NCBI GenBank assembly: GCA_012032555.1
Contig: JAAUSR010000012.1
Coordinates: 1-64,000 of the forward strand
Direction: 5' to 3'
DNA length: 64,000 nt
Origin: Thioploca sp.
GTDB lineage: Bacteria; Pseudomonadota; Gammaproteobacteria; Beggiatoales; Beggiatoaceae
Below the pieces are notes generated by a model. The model made no database searches and had not been told where the DNA came from. It worked only from the letters and a program-made list of their open reading frames with translations. The position numbers were made by a program, and so were the translations under genes. Position 1 is the first letter of the stretch. The number at the start of each line of letters is the position of its first letter. Shown here in pieces: positions 1 through 8,438 of the stretch.

Positions 1-132
1 TAACCCCCCTTTGTCAAGGGGGGAATCCTTAACTTAATGGCAGTGACGCCGGAGCGTGGGAACGAGAGAAAATTTTGTTCCCCCGCTGTTCTCGCCAAGA
101 AACTTCATGGTTCTCATGAGCAAGGGGGTCTA
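1..132. repeat. Repeat-rich intergenic DNA at window edge
   Basis: This stretch holds no gene. It begins with a hairpin, CCCCCCTT (4-11) facing AAGGGGGG (16-23) across a 4-base loop, followed by GCGTGGGAACGAG at about 53-65. From memory, that motif recurs in intergenic repeats of filamentous sulfur bacteria and cyanobacteria; I cannot verify this here. The region lies downstream of the PIN gene, so the first hairpin could also end transcription. Assignment as dispersed repeat is inference. Confidence 0.5.
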
Positions 133-710
133 TTAAACGTGAGGGACGGGGTTACAAACCCCGTCCCGCGAGCGGAGTATCTTCGGATTTGAGGTTATAA
201 TTTCAAGATCAGTACTGGCAAAGTCTTTATCATTAGTTAAAAGAACAAAACCATTCTCTTTACAAATAGAAATAATTCCTTTATCAGAAAAATCTACTGA
301 ATTAACCTGCAAGAAATTTTCTATATCTGTTTTTGTAAATAGCTTACCGGTAACATTGAACCGATTAACAATATTTCTATTTACTACTTGATAAATATCA
401 CTTAAAGCATTCTTTCCATCATCGCTGTCTCTAAACTGTTTGAAACGCAGGTCCTTACTAGAAATAACCTTTGCTTGAAGATATTTTTCGTATTCAATTT
501 TGATAGCACGATTAACAACTTCAGAAATAACTATAAAATCAACTGCCATGGTATTTTTTTGTACTAGCAGTTTCTTAAATATAGAAGAGTATTTTTTTCC
601 CATGAGAGTGAACCAGTTGGCCAAAAGATATACAAAAGGATGTTGGCATCGAAAAAAACTGTTCTATTAATCACGGACTCTATTTTAGAGTAGTCATAGC
701 ACTTTGCCAT
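133..710 (-). pseudogene. PIN-domain nuclease (VapC-like), frameshifted
   Basis: Reading from ATG at 710 gives a typical PIN start, with VFFDANILLYI carrying the first catalytic Asp, then WPTGSLSWEK. In that frame the protein soon stops. Adding one A to the A7 run on the coding strand (592-598) joins it to the downstream frame KYSSIFKKLLVQ, which holds the rest of the domain: an internal acidic stretch and the C-terminal VDFSDKGIISICKENGF...LTNDKDF block expected of PIN nucleases. The restored protein is about 190 residues. PIN proteins are Mg-dependent RNases, often toxins. The ATG follows the stop of the DUF4325 gene by one base, so the two are translationally linked. The last residues (about SRDGVCNPVPHV) are encoded by a palindromic repeat and look foreign to the domain. 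The interruption could be a real mutation or a sequencing undercall. Confidence 0.7.
143..167. repeat. Perfect palindrome inside the end of the PIN gene
   Basis: GGGACGGGGTT (143-153) and AACCCCGTCCC (157-167) form an 11-bp perfect stem with a 3-base loop. It lies inside the last codons of the PIN gene and supplies the C-terminal residues. It resembles a mobile palindromic repeat captured as coding sequence. It could also act as a transcription stop, although no T run follows on the coding strand. Confidence 0.6.
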
Positions 711-711
711 A

Positions 712-1059
712 TCATTCCCCTAAAATTTCATTAATAGAATTTTGCATTCTTTCAGGGTCTTTGTAATAAAGTTTGGCTGTATTGGTTACTCGTTTTAATA
801 ACGCCTTATCTTCCAAACAAAGATGCTCTACCGATAAACTGTTTTTGATTTCGTCTTCTTTAAAGTCACGGTAAAGTTGACCAATGGCGGTATTGAGAAA
901 AGCAGAAGTTAACATCTCTACATTTTGAAATGAGAGTTTGACCTTTTTTCCTTCCTGAAGCGCTACTTTTATCAAATAATATAATTTCTGACCATCATCA
1001 GCTTCAACGCAAAATGTATCACCCACAGTATTAAATACACTAATTACTACTTCTTTCAT
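712..1059 (-). CDS. STAS-like DUF4325 domain protein
   Basis: This 115-residue soluble protein has the DUF4325 pattern: a short N-terminal strand region, then VKLSFQNVEMLTSAFLNTAIG near residues 40-60, which corresponds to the STAS-like core with its conserved Ser/Thr-containing turn, and a charged helical tail. DUF4325 proteins are small STAS-fold proteins usually found next to GHKL ATPases; by analogy with SpoIIAA/SpoIIAB they may be phosphorylated or bound by the ATPase, but that is inference. The gene sits 14 bases after the ATPase gene and one base before the PIN gene, so the three form one operon. It is the only intact member of the module as sequenced. Confidence 0.75.
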   Translation of the reverse strand: MKEVVISVFNTVGDTFCVEADDGQKLYYLIKVALQEGKKVKLSFQNVEMLTSAFLNTAIGQLYRDFKEDEIKNSLSVEHLCLEDKALLKRVTNTAKLYYKDPERMQNSINEILGE

Positions 1060-1073
1060 AAATAAAATTCCCG

Positions 1074-1940
1074 TTAAAAGAGATCATCATCTAAAGGTAC
1101 TTCACTTATTAGCGCGTAAGATGCCGCATCATCAGTTCTAAATTGCATATTAATAACTGTACCGGGAAAGGAACCAGAAAATGATTTTGTTTGTTCTTCA
1201 TGGGAATCAAGTTGATAAAATCCATCATCACTAACTATTTGTATTTTACCTTGATTTCTTATGATAAATTCTCTAAGAATGGCTAATCCTATACCGCCAG
1301 AGATATCTTGTTTGGTAGAGTTTCTATCCTTAATTGCCCATCTTATTGCTTGCACTGATGAGAGGTTCTTATGGAATCTCCTATTAACTCGATTTTTAAA
1401 TCCTATACCAGTATCTGTAACTGTAAATTCTATTGTATGTCTCTTGGGAAAAAATTGCCCACAAGTATAAATAAAATCAGTTTCACTATGAATTTGGGCA
1501 TTGACGAAAATTTCATAGATGGACTCAGTAATTTTTTACTTTAAAGCTAAAGTCATATTCGGCAATTCTGGGCGATTTAACAATTCTTCTATCACATAGC
1601 TGTGAAAAAATCGTCCATCTGTCGGCTTAAGTTTTAAATATTTAATAGTGGTACTATAGTTGTCAATTTGGCGTTCAAAGCCGAAATGAGATAAAAATCC
1701 ATTTTTTCGTAATATTGTTTCGATACTATCAGGAATATTATGAAAATTAATTGTATTCCAACCAGAAACCAATTTATCAAGAACTCCACCAAGCGCTGAG
1801 CTTAAATTAGCTGCAAACCATTGCTGAAAATCAAGCTTGATAGTATCAAAGTGGTTATTCTTATTTGCATTGTATAAGTTGATTAATTGTTGATAACTTT
1901 CAAAAGAAGTGTCAATGTTAACAAGCGTAAATTTATTCAT
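1074..1940 (-). pseudogene. STAS-like/GHKL ATPase with in-frame stop codon
   Basis: The N-terminal part (ATG at 1940, MNKFTLVNI) runs about 134 residues and shows a STAS-like pattern (IKLDFQQWFAANLSSALGGV, then RKNGFLSHFGFE). A TAA at 1536-1538 then stops it. The same frame continues without a break into a GHKL ATPase: N-box ESIYEIFVNAQIHSE, G1 VTDTGIGF and G2 SGGIGLAILREF, ending at 1074. The full product would be about 288 residues, normal for a cytoplasmic anti-sigma-like or regulatory ATPase. Because both halves are well conserved, the stop is recent, a sequencing error, or read through. An upstream TTG (1982) would start inside a palindromic repeat and is unlikely. First gene of the ATPase/DUF4325/PIN operon. 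Confidence 0.72.
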
Positions 1941-1947
1941 TAACTCG

Positions 1948-2091
1948 TTACCAAGCTCTGCTTGGTAATGCTTGTTAGCCAAGCTCTGCTTGGCGAAAGC
2001 GGACCGGTTTTAATTAGTAACCCCAGCCGGTTAGATAAGAATTCTCGAAGCAGAGCTTCGTGTGCCAACACTACCAAGCTCGGCTTGGTAG
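1948..2091. repeat. Cluster of four CCAAGCTC-type palindromes
   Basis: Four short palindromes lie within 145 bases: 1948-1968 (core CCAAGCTCTGCTTGG), 1978-1994 (GCCAAGCTCTGCTTGGC), 2046-2060 (CGAAGCAGAGCTTCG) and 2071-2091 (core CCAAGCTCGGCTTGG). Each has a 6-9 bp stem and a 3-base loop, and the third reverses loop sense. They occupy the 5' leader of the ATPase operon and the gap to rdgB. They look like dispersed REP-like palindromes; spacing is irregular and the units are self-complementary, so this is not a CRISPR. Confidence 0.75.
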
Positions 2092-2141
2092 CGAGCAACA
2101 TTTAAGTATTTATTATCAATTGATAACAATTTTATCATCGC

Positions 2142-2741
2142 TCAATTGTTATTTTTAGATAAAGCGAGTTGCAGTGCCCGCAAGGCTTGCCCACGATGAC
2201 TGAGTTGGTTTTTTATTTCTGGGGGTAATTCAGCAGAAGTACAATGATGGGTCGGTACATAAAATAAAGGATCATACCCAAAGCCATTCTCACCGCGTGG
2301 TTCATGAATAATATGTCCTTCCCAGGTACCTTGACAAATCAGTGGCATAGGGTCATTCGGGTGGTGTATATAAACAATGACACAATGGTAACGAGCCGTT
2401 CGCTGAATCTCCGGAATATGAGCTAATTTTTTTAATAATAATCGATTATTCTCTTCGTCACTCGCCCCAATCCCCGCAAATCGAGCTGAATAAATCCCAG
2501 GGGCACCCTGGAGAGCATCAACTTCAATCCCTGAGTCATCCGCCATCGCCGGTAAACGGGTATGTTGCGAAGCTTGGCGGGCTTTAATTAAGGCATTTTC
2601 AACGAAGCTCAATCCCGTTTCTGCCACTTCGGACACCTCAAATTGACTTTGAGGAATGACTTGGTAATCAAATGTAGTCAATATTTGAGCAAATTCTTTT
2701 AGTTTACCAACGTTGTTACTGGCTAATACAATCGGTCTCAT
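2142..2741 (-). CDS. rdgB: XTP/dITP diphosphatase (RdgB/HAM1)
   Basis: This 199-residue enzyme removes non-canonical purine nucleotides by hydrolysing XTP, dITP and ITP to monophosphate and pyrophosphate. The family signature is complete: LASNNVGKLKEF at the N terminus (substrate-binding Ser/Asn/Lys), ADDSGIEVDAL with the catalytic acidic residues near 67-77, GAPGIYSARFAG, GFGYDPLFY, and SHRGQALRAL near the C terminus. Length is normal. It starts at ATG 2741, 12 bases after the ssb stop codon, so it is probably cotranscribed with ssb. Cytoplasmic. Confidence 0.95.
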   Translation of the reverse strand: MRPIVLASNNVGKLKEFAQILTTFDYQVIPQSQFEVSEVAETGLSFVENALIKARQASQHTRLPAMADDSGIEVDALQGAPGIYSARFAGIGASDEENNRLLLKKLAHIPEIQRTARYHCVIVYIHHPNDPMPLICQGTWEGHIIHEPRGENGFGYDPLFYVPTHHCTSAELPPEIKNQLSHRGQALRALQLALSKNNN

Positions 2742-2753
2742 TCAGGTAACAGC

Positions 2754-3269
2754 TCAAAAAGGAACATCATCGTCAAAATTTTGGTCAGCAACCGGGGCCG
2801 GGTTAGCCGGACGCGGTGGTGAAGATGGGGATGGACTTGAGGGGGAATTTACTCCTTCATTCAGCGGTGGAACTTGTGGCACAGAGTTACCAGGTGGTGG
2901 TGCATTGTAGTGAGTCGTTGTACTTTCACCACGCCCACCTAACATTTGCATTTCGAGTACCACAATTTCAGTCGTATAACGATCTATCCCATTTTGATCT
3001 TGCCATTTACGGGTTTGTAAATGGCCTTCCACATAAATTTGCGAACCTTTGCGTAAATATTGTCCAGCGACTTCTGCCAATCGTCTAAACAGAACGAGTC
3101 GATGCCATTCCGTTCGCTCTTGCCATTCACCGGTTTGTTTATCTTGCGAACTGTAACTGGTTGCTAAACTCAAATTAGCCATTGCAATACCACTGGCACT
3201 ATAACGTACTTCGGGATCAGCACCTAAATTTCCTATTAAAATCACTTTATTGACACCACGATTGGACAT
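2754..3269 (-). CDS. ssb: Single-stranded DNA-binding protein
   Basis: This protein coats single-stranded DNA during replication, recombination and repair. The OB fold occupies residues 1-110 ([17 protein letters not shown] at the start, then WHRLVLF and [14 protein letters not shown]). A proline/serine-rich linker follows and the acidic partner-binding tip DDDVPF ends the protein. ATG at 3269 (MSNRGVNKV) is preferred to a TTG at 3293. The 171-residue length is usual for gammaproteobacteria. Neighbours are an MFS transporter upstream and rdgB downstream. Confidence 0.96.
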   Translation of the reverse strand: MSNRGVNKVILIGNLGADPEVRYSASGIAMANLSLATSYSSQDKQTGEWQERTEWHRLVLFRRLAEVAGQYLRKGSQIYVEGHLQTRKWQDQNGIDRYTTEIVVLEMQMLGGRGESTTTHYNAPPPGNSVPQVPPLNEGVNSPSSPSPSSPPRPANPAPVADQNFDDDVPF

Positions 3270-3297
3270 ATGTGTCTTCCTTTGTTGACTCAATTAC

Positions 3298-4674
3298 TCA
3301 TTTAGTAATGTAATTTGATATAACGTTTAATGCTGTTATATCCAATACTTGACGATCAACTTTTAAGTAAGCAACACCTTCTTCAAGGATAATAACTACT
3401 TCCGCTACACCCGGTACTTGAGTAAGGGAATGACTCAATTGGTTGGCTTGTTGTTTATTAAGTTGACCCACATTAAGCAGATGACTACTTAAATAACGTG
3501 GATTTTTCGCGGTTATGGCTAGCATTAACCAAATAGTTGCCAAGGTTGCATCGACTATAAATATAGATTCAATTCCATAGTGATGATGTAACCAACCCCC
3601 ACCAAAACCGCCTAAGAAAGCACCTAAAAATTGGGCAGTGGAATAAACTCCCATTGCAGTACCTTTATATTCTGCTGGCGCTATTTTACTCAGTAATGAA
3701 GGTAAGCTCGCTTCAAGTAAATTAAAAGCGATAAAAAATAACAACAACATCCCCATGATACCAGCGAGATAATCATCTAAATAGCTTAAACCCAACAGAC
3801 CTAAAACGAGTAAAGTAATGGCACTTACAAAAACCGGCTTTAATAGATGACGCTTCTCCGCATAAATAATAATCGGCACAATGAGCAAAAAAGAACTTAC
3901 TAATACCGGCACATAAACTTGCCAATGATGAGCTAACTCTAATTTGGTTTTCAGTACAATGGGTAATACCACAAACAGCGAAGTCAAGCAAAAATGTAAT
4001 AATAAAACCCCAATATTAAGGCGTAATAATTGGGTATTGGTCAAAATCTTTTTAAATTGAAAGCGGATAGGCTCAACCGGCTGATGAGATTGTTTGGTAA
4101 CCGGTTGGGGTACAATGAAATGTAATACGGCTAAGGCGATTAGGCTTAATAATGCGGTCAATGCAAAAATACCCGGGATGCCAATCCATTGATTAAGCAC
4201 CGGGCCAATGATTAAGGCTAACATGAAAGATATCCCCATACTACTCCCTAAAAAAGCCATGGCTTTCGTGCGATGTTCTTCACGAGTTAAATCGGCTATT
4301 AAAGCAAGTATAGCTGAAGAAATAGCGCCTAAACCTTGTAAAGCGCGACCGATAATAATCCCCATAATAGAACTCGATAGAGCGGCTGTTAAACTACCCG
4401 CTGCAAAAATTAATAATCCTAAGGTAATAACCGGCTTACGTCCCCAGCGATCCGATAACATTCCAAAAGGAATTTGAAATAGTGCCTGTGTTAACCCATA
4501 AATTCCTATCGCTAATCCCACTAAAATAGGTGTTACATTAGGTAATGTATGTGCGTAAAGCGCAAAAACGGGTAGAATCATAAATAGACCCAACATGCGT
4601 GTAGACAAAATACCCGCTAAGGCCAATGCAGCCCGTTGTTCACCCACAGTCATACTTTCATTATAATTCATCAT
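3298..4674 (-). CDS. MFS drug/solute transporter, YajR-like
   Basis: An inner-membrane major facilitator of 458 residues with about 12 hydrophobic segments. Motif A is visible between TM2 and TM3 (GMLSDRWGRKPVI), and GRALQGLGAISSA follows. After the last membrane segment, roughly residues 395-458 form a small soluble domain (HSLTQVPGVAEVVIILEEG) resembling the C-terminal YAM/ferredoxin-like domain of E. coli YajR. The substrate cannot be read from sequence; the subfamily is usually called a putative drug efflux pump. It precedes ssb on the same strand, a neighbourhood also common in pseudomonads. Confidence 0.85.
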   Translation of the reverse strand: MMNYNESMTVGEQRAALALAGILSTRMLGLFMILPVFALYAHTLPNVTPILVGLAIGIYGLTQALFQIPFGMLSDRWGRKPVITLGLLIFAAGSLTAALSSSIMGIIIGRALQGLGAISSAILALIADLTREEHRTKAMAFLGSSMGISFMLALIIGPVLNQWIGIPGIFALTALLSLIALAVLHFIVPQPVTKQSHQPVEPIRFQFKKILTNTQLLRLNIGVLLLHFCLTSLFVVLPIVLKTKLELAHHWQVYVPVLVSSFLLIVPIIIYAEKRHLLKPVFVSAITLLVLGLLGLSYLDDYLAGIMGMLLLFFIAFNLLEASLPSLLSKIAPAEYKGTAMGVYSTAQFLGAFLGGFGGGWLHHHYGIESIFIVDATLATIWLMLAITAKNPRYLSSHLLNVGQLNKQQANQLSHSLTQVPGVAEVVIILEEGVAYLKVDRQVLDITALNVISNYITK

Positions 4675-4828
4675 AACTTCAGGAATTTCGGTGTCATAGA
4701 AAATTAAATTACCAGTTATAATATCACAAAAGTTAACCTAAATAATCACGCCCTGAGTGAGTAATTCTCAATTAATAATTATTTTATTTTCTTGACTCGG
4801 ATTCAAAGTAAATTACTTTGATAATATA

Positions 4829-6940
4829 TTATCCGATTTTAGCCAAGTGATGGCGTAATTTCTCGCTTTTTTCATATTCCTTAACTAACTTAGAAAAATA
4901 TCCACCACCAGGATATATTTTAACGCGATTCAGTATGGAACCCACGACCGGTGGATTTAAACGTTCTAATAATTGCGCTGCACGCTGGAGTTCACCTGGG
5001 AAAACTTTTTCTGCCTCAACCACTAATAAAATACCGCCGGCAATTTCCCCTAATAACTCGGCATCAGCGGATAATAAAATAGGGGGAGTATCCAGCAAAA
5101 TTAAATCATACTCAGCACCAAGTTGTTTCAGTAATGGACGTAGTTTACCTCGTGTGACCAAATAGGGTTCGGGAGTTTCTCCAACTGGTAACCGCGCTGG
5201 TAAGTACTCGGTAGCGGGTTTAATAAACATAAGCGGATCAAGATATTCTTGTTCAAGTAAGCGAGTTAGACCGGCTGAGGGCTCAATATCGTTATAGCGA
5301 CTATCTGGTTTAAAGGCGTTCAACTCGACCGCTAAAGTGTGTATCCCAAAATCACTGAGTAATCGAGCTAATTCGAGGGTAAGGGTTGTTGTTCCACCAC
5401 CCGCTTTTACCGAAGTCAATACAAAATAGTTGGTTTTATGAGTATGCCAATCTCGTTCTAAAGCTAATGCTAGTCGTCGCATTTGATCAGCCATCACCGA
5501 CTGAGTGGTCTGCTTATTACGGTGTTCCAAAACCCAAGCTATTGGAGGAAATCCAAGGATTTTGTGGATTTCACCTGGTGTTCTAATGCGTCTATCCAGG
5601 ATATCTATTAGAAGTGGTATTCCAATACCTAAGCCAAAAGCAGCGGCTATAAATACTAACAAAATTTTGATACGCTTACCGGCAACCGGGGTTGTCGGTT
5701 CAACTGCGGGGGTATCTAATCGTACAAATCCGGGTGCGGTAGATTCAATTGATAAAAAATCAATCCGATCATTAATTTTATCCAACTGTTGAATAATACG
5801 GGTAATTTCTCTGCTTACTACTAATGCTTCATTATAAAGCTTGGCATAGTGATTCGCTTGCTGACGCTGTTTATCAAGTTCTTCTGCTAACGATTGCTCA
5901 ATACTTTGTGCTTGATAAACATCAGCTTTGCTTTTCTCTAATAACCGATTCCGAATCGTTACCATAAAATCTTGAGTTGCTTTAGCAATATCTTGATCAA
6001 TTTTAGCAATCTCTTGTTCCGCACGTTGCCGAGTGGGATGCACTGTGGTTAAACCTAAAATTTCAGTTAAGAGTTGGGTACGCCGGTCAGTTAAACGGGT
6101 AGTAAAAGATCTTAATTCACCATCATTAGCAACTGCTTCAGCAACTAAAATATCTAATATGGTATCACCATTACTTTGTTTTTTATTCAACGTCGCTAAT
6201 TGGTTTTCAGCTTTGACACTTTCACGATGTGCGAGTACCTGTGCTTGTCTACTTTCAACTAAAATATTATCGTATGGATTTAAGCTATTTTCTTGAAAGG
6301 TAGTTACTCCTAACTCAATTGCAATTTGAGTACGACGTTGTTCACTTTTAGCAAGCAATTGTTCTAATTCCTGTCGGTGTTGTTCTAACCATTTAATTCG
6401 ATCACCACTATCAAAAATATTTTCTTCTTGAGATTTTTTTAAATATATATCTATCAATCTGTTAAGAACTGTACCTAATCCCCGATGGTTTTCACTATTT
6501 AATTTGACGGTGATAGACGGATCATTGCGCTTATTGTCAGTAGTAAGTGAATCTTGTAATCGTTTACCGGCACTGATTTCATCTTCACCAGGCAAAAACC
6601 AGTGTTTTTTAAATTCAGCCGTTTGTAAGGCTTCGTGAATGACATCACGACGGGTAATCAAACTGGCTTGTTGTTTAACGTAGAATGGGTATTCGGTACG
6701 ATCCAAGTCCATGGTCTTGTCTGTCTCTAAGTTTGGTGTAAACCGAGGTGATACCCAGAGTACCGCCACTGCTTGATAAATAGGTACTCCCATGGTGGAA
6801 AAGACCTGAATACCAATAGCACTTACTACCAACAGGATGAATAACCCTAACCATTTATATCTTAAAAGACTAACTAGCGGTTTAAACCGGCCCGTTGGAA
6901 TAGACTGCTCGACAACGCCGGAAGAAGACTGTGGTAACAT
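4829..6940 (-). CDS. Wzc/GumC-like chain-length protein, degenerate kinase
   Basis: A 703-residue polysaccharide co-polymerase. TM1 lies near 30-50, followed by a Wzz-type periplasmic domain with long coiled coils (about 190-400), TM2 near 425-445, and a cytoplasmic BY-kinase-like ATPase domain (about 500-690). In that domain the Walker A position reads KAGGGTTTL, with Thr where BY-kinases carry the nucleotide-binding Lys. The Walker A' region reads LAVELNAFKP, with Glu for Asp, while Walker B LILLDTPP is kept. It may therefore bind or hydrolyse ATP poorly, though several Tyr remain near the C terminus (YPGGGYFSKLVKEYEK). It follows the Wza-like gene by 13 bases and probably sets chain length for the polysaccharide made by the cluster at 37942-48884; that link is inference. 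Confidence 0.85.
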   Translation of the reverse strand: MLPQSSSGVVEQSIPTGRFKPLVSLLRYKWLGLFILLVVSAIGIQVFSTMGVPIYQAVAVLWVSPRFTPNLETDKTMDLDRTEYPFYVKQQASLITRRDVIHEALQTAEFKKHWFLPGEDEISAGKRLQDSLTTDNKRNDPSITVKLNSENHRGLGTVLNRLIDIYLKKSQEENIFDSGDRIKWLEQHRQELEQLLAKSEQRRTQIAIELGVTTFQENSLNPYDNILVESRQAQVLAHRESVKAENQLATLNKKQSNGDTILDILVAEAVANDGELRSFTTRLTDRRTQLLTEILGLTTVHPTRQRAEQEIAKIDQDIAKATQDFMVTIRNRLLEKSKADVYQAQSIEQSLAEELDKQRQQANHYAKLYNEALVVSREITRIIQQLDKINDRIDFLSIESTAPGFVRLDTPAVEPTTPVAGKRIKILLVFIAAAFGLGIGIPLLIDILDRRIRTPGEIHKILGFPPIAWVLEHRNKQTTQSVMADQMRRLALALERDWHTHKTNYFVLTSVKAGGGTTTLTLELARLLSDFGIHTLAVELNAFKPDSRYNDIEPSAGLTRLLEQEYLDPLMFIKPATEYLPARLPVGETPEPYLVTRGKLRPLLKQLGAEYDLILLDTPPILLSADAELLGEIAGGILLVVEAEKVFPGELQRAAQLLERLNPPVVGSILNRVKIYPGGGYFSKLVKEYEKSEKLRHHLAKIG

Positions 6941-6953
6941 AAGGTCAAGTCAA

Positions 6954-8102
6954 CTATTCTAAAGAATTTGTCGTTTCAATAGCATCTATTTTCGCTCGTT
7001 CTGTCTCTAATCTTTCCTTTTCTTGATCCAGTTGGCGCCGCTGATTATTAGCCTGAATGGAGGTAATATTAGAATAAATTCCCAACATGGTGGTAAATGG
7101 ATTGAGAAATTGTAAGGCATAATTGACTTTGGTAATGGTATTGGTGGGAACATAAATGATATCACCTTCTTGAAGTGCAACATCAAATTTTTGATTGGGT
7201 ACGATTAATTCTTTTAAAGCGATAGGGCGGTTAATCCCTTGAGTTGGACGAATAACATTGATTCTATCTGGTGCCGCATTTTGAGTCGGGCCACCCGCTC
7301 TAGCCAGTAATTCCACAAAAGACATAGCGGGTGTTAGCGGGAAAGCACCTGGATTGCGTACTTCACCAAATACATAGACTAACTTTTCCTCTATATCTGG
7401 TACATAAATAATATCATTCCGTTGTAACTTAATATTCAGAGAGAGATCTTTGCCCATGATTAATGGTTCTAGTTCAATCCAGACAATTCGATCCCGTCCT
7501 CGAAATATAGCACAGTGTGTAAAGAGCAAACTTTGAGCTTGTTCGGGTAAGCCACTGGCGTTAGCAAAACCACCCGCTAACGAAATGGCCTCTAATAAAG
7601 TGGGTGTAGTCATTCCAAATTGAATTTCACCTGGATGAGCCACGCGGCCTAATACTAATATTCGATTAGCGGCATACTGATCAATGCGCACAGCCACCGA
7701 TAAATCGGTATAATAAGGCGATAACCGAGTGGTGATCAATTTTGACACTTGTTCGCGCGAAAGATCGGTTATTCGAAGTGATCCAATGAGAGGTAAAGTG
7801 ATTTTACCATCCGGCCCAATCGTATGCTGACCTGATAATTCTGGATATCCCCAGACTTCAACCGTGAGATGATCACCAGCACCTAACAAGTATTCTTTTT
7901 CATAATCTGTTGTATTCAATTGAAAATAATTGAGTGATTGCGTTGAAGTCGTGGGGACTTGCTGACGTGGTTTGGGTGGTTCAAGCGGAAGGGGAAGGGG
8001 TGTAGTTGGAGTACAACCAATAATTATTTCTACTAAAATAACCCATTTTAACAGTAAATTAAGATTTAAATTCATTAATACTTGGGATATGGTCCTGTAC
8101 AT
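6954..8102 (-). CDS. Outer-membrane polysaccharide export lipoprotein (Wza-like)
   Basis: A 382-residue export protein of the Wza/GumB (OPX) family. An N-terminal hydrophobic stretch ends in a lipobox-like IIIGC, predicting a lipoprotein. The Poly_export domain follows (YLLGAGDHLTVEVWGYPEL, near residue 70) and then two SLBB domains (LVLGRVAHPGEI and VYVFGEVRNPGAFPL). The C-terminal 45 residues are strongly charged and likely coiled coil (NNQRRQLDQEKERLETERA), which is unusual for Wza and may contact the partner protein. ATG at 8102 is used; ATG at 8075 would leave a shorter signal peptide and is possible. First gene of a two-gene operon with the Wzc-like protein. Confidence 0.9.
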   Translation of the reverse strand: MYRTISQVLMNLNLNLLLKWVILVEIIIGCTPTTPLPLPLEPPKPRQQVPTTSTQSLNYFQLNTTDYEKEYLLGAGDHLTVEVWGYPELSGQHTIGPDGKITLPLIGSLRITDLSREQVSKLITTRLSPYYTDLSVAVRIDQYAANRILVLGRVAHPGEIQFGMTTPTLLEAISLAGGFANASGLPEQAQSLLFTHCAIFRGRDRIVWIELEPLIMGKDLSLNIKLQRNDIIYVPDIEEKLVYVFGEVRNPGAFPLTPAMSFVELLARAGGPTQNAAPDRINVIRPTQGINRPIALKELIVPNQKFDVALQEGDIIYVPTNTITKVNYALQFLNPFTTMLGIYSNITSIQANNQRRQLDQEKERLETERAKIDAIETTNSLE

Positions 8103-8438
8103 ATTAATATCATGCCACCACTCTATGTTATAACTATTTGATTATAAAAAATATCCTAATTATATATATCAAACTCATTTTTGAGTAAGTGGAGATTAGC
8201 ATTGTATTCGGTTAAGTTTTTTTAAACTAACTATTTTTAGTTATATATAAAAAAAATTAATTATACAATATATTTTGTATTATACTTTAAATAAAGTACA
8301 AACAATTTTTTAGTGAAGTTAAATAGTCAAAAAATAACTTATCTAGTTCATCAAATTGTCAACAATATGAATAAAGAAGTGACCCATTTTAAGTGAGTTT
8401 ATTAAAAAAAGTAAGCTAACTTAATAAGAGAACAGCAA
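8103..8438. other. AT-rich intergenic region upstream of export operon
   Basis: Very AT-rich DNA between the export operon and htpX, with no convincing ORF. It must contain the promoter of the Wza/Wzc-like operon, read leftward, but no box is clear enough to name. Confidence 0.4.

Noticed and set aside
590-600. Programmed frameshifting in the PIN gene
   Set aside because: No stimulatory structure is evident, and similar single-base losses in unrelated genes make sequence error the simpler reading.
1261-1470. 69-residue plus-strand ORF
   Set aside because: Antisense to the GHKL ATPase, whose motifs are convincing on the other strand.
1948-2091. Possible CRISPR-like repeat array
   Set aside because: Units are short self-complementary palindromes with irregular spacing and no equal-length spacers; no cas genes nearby.
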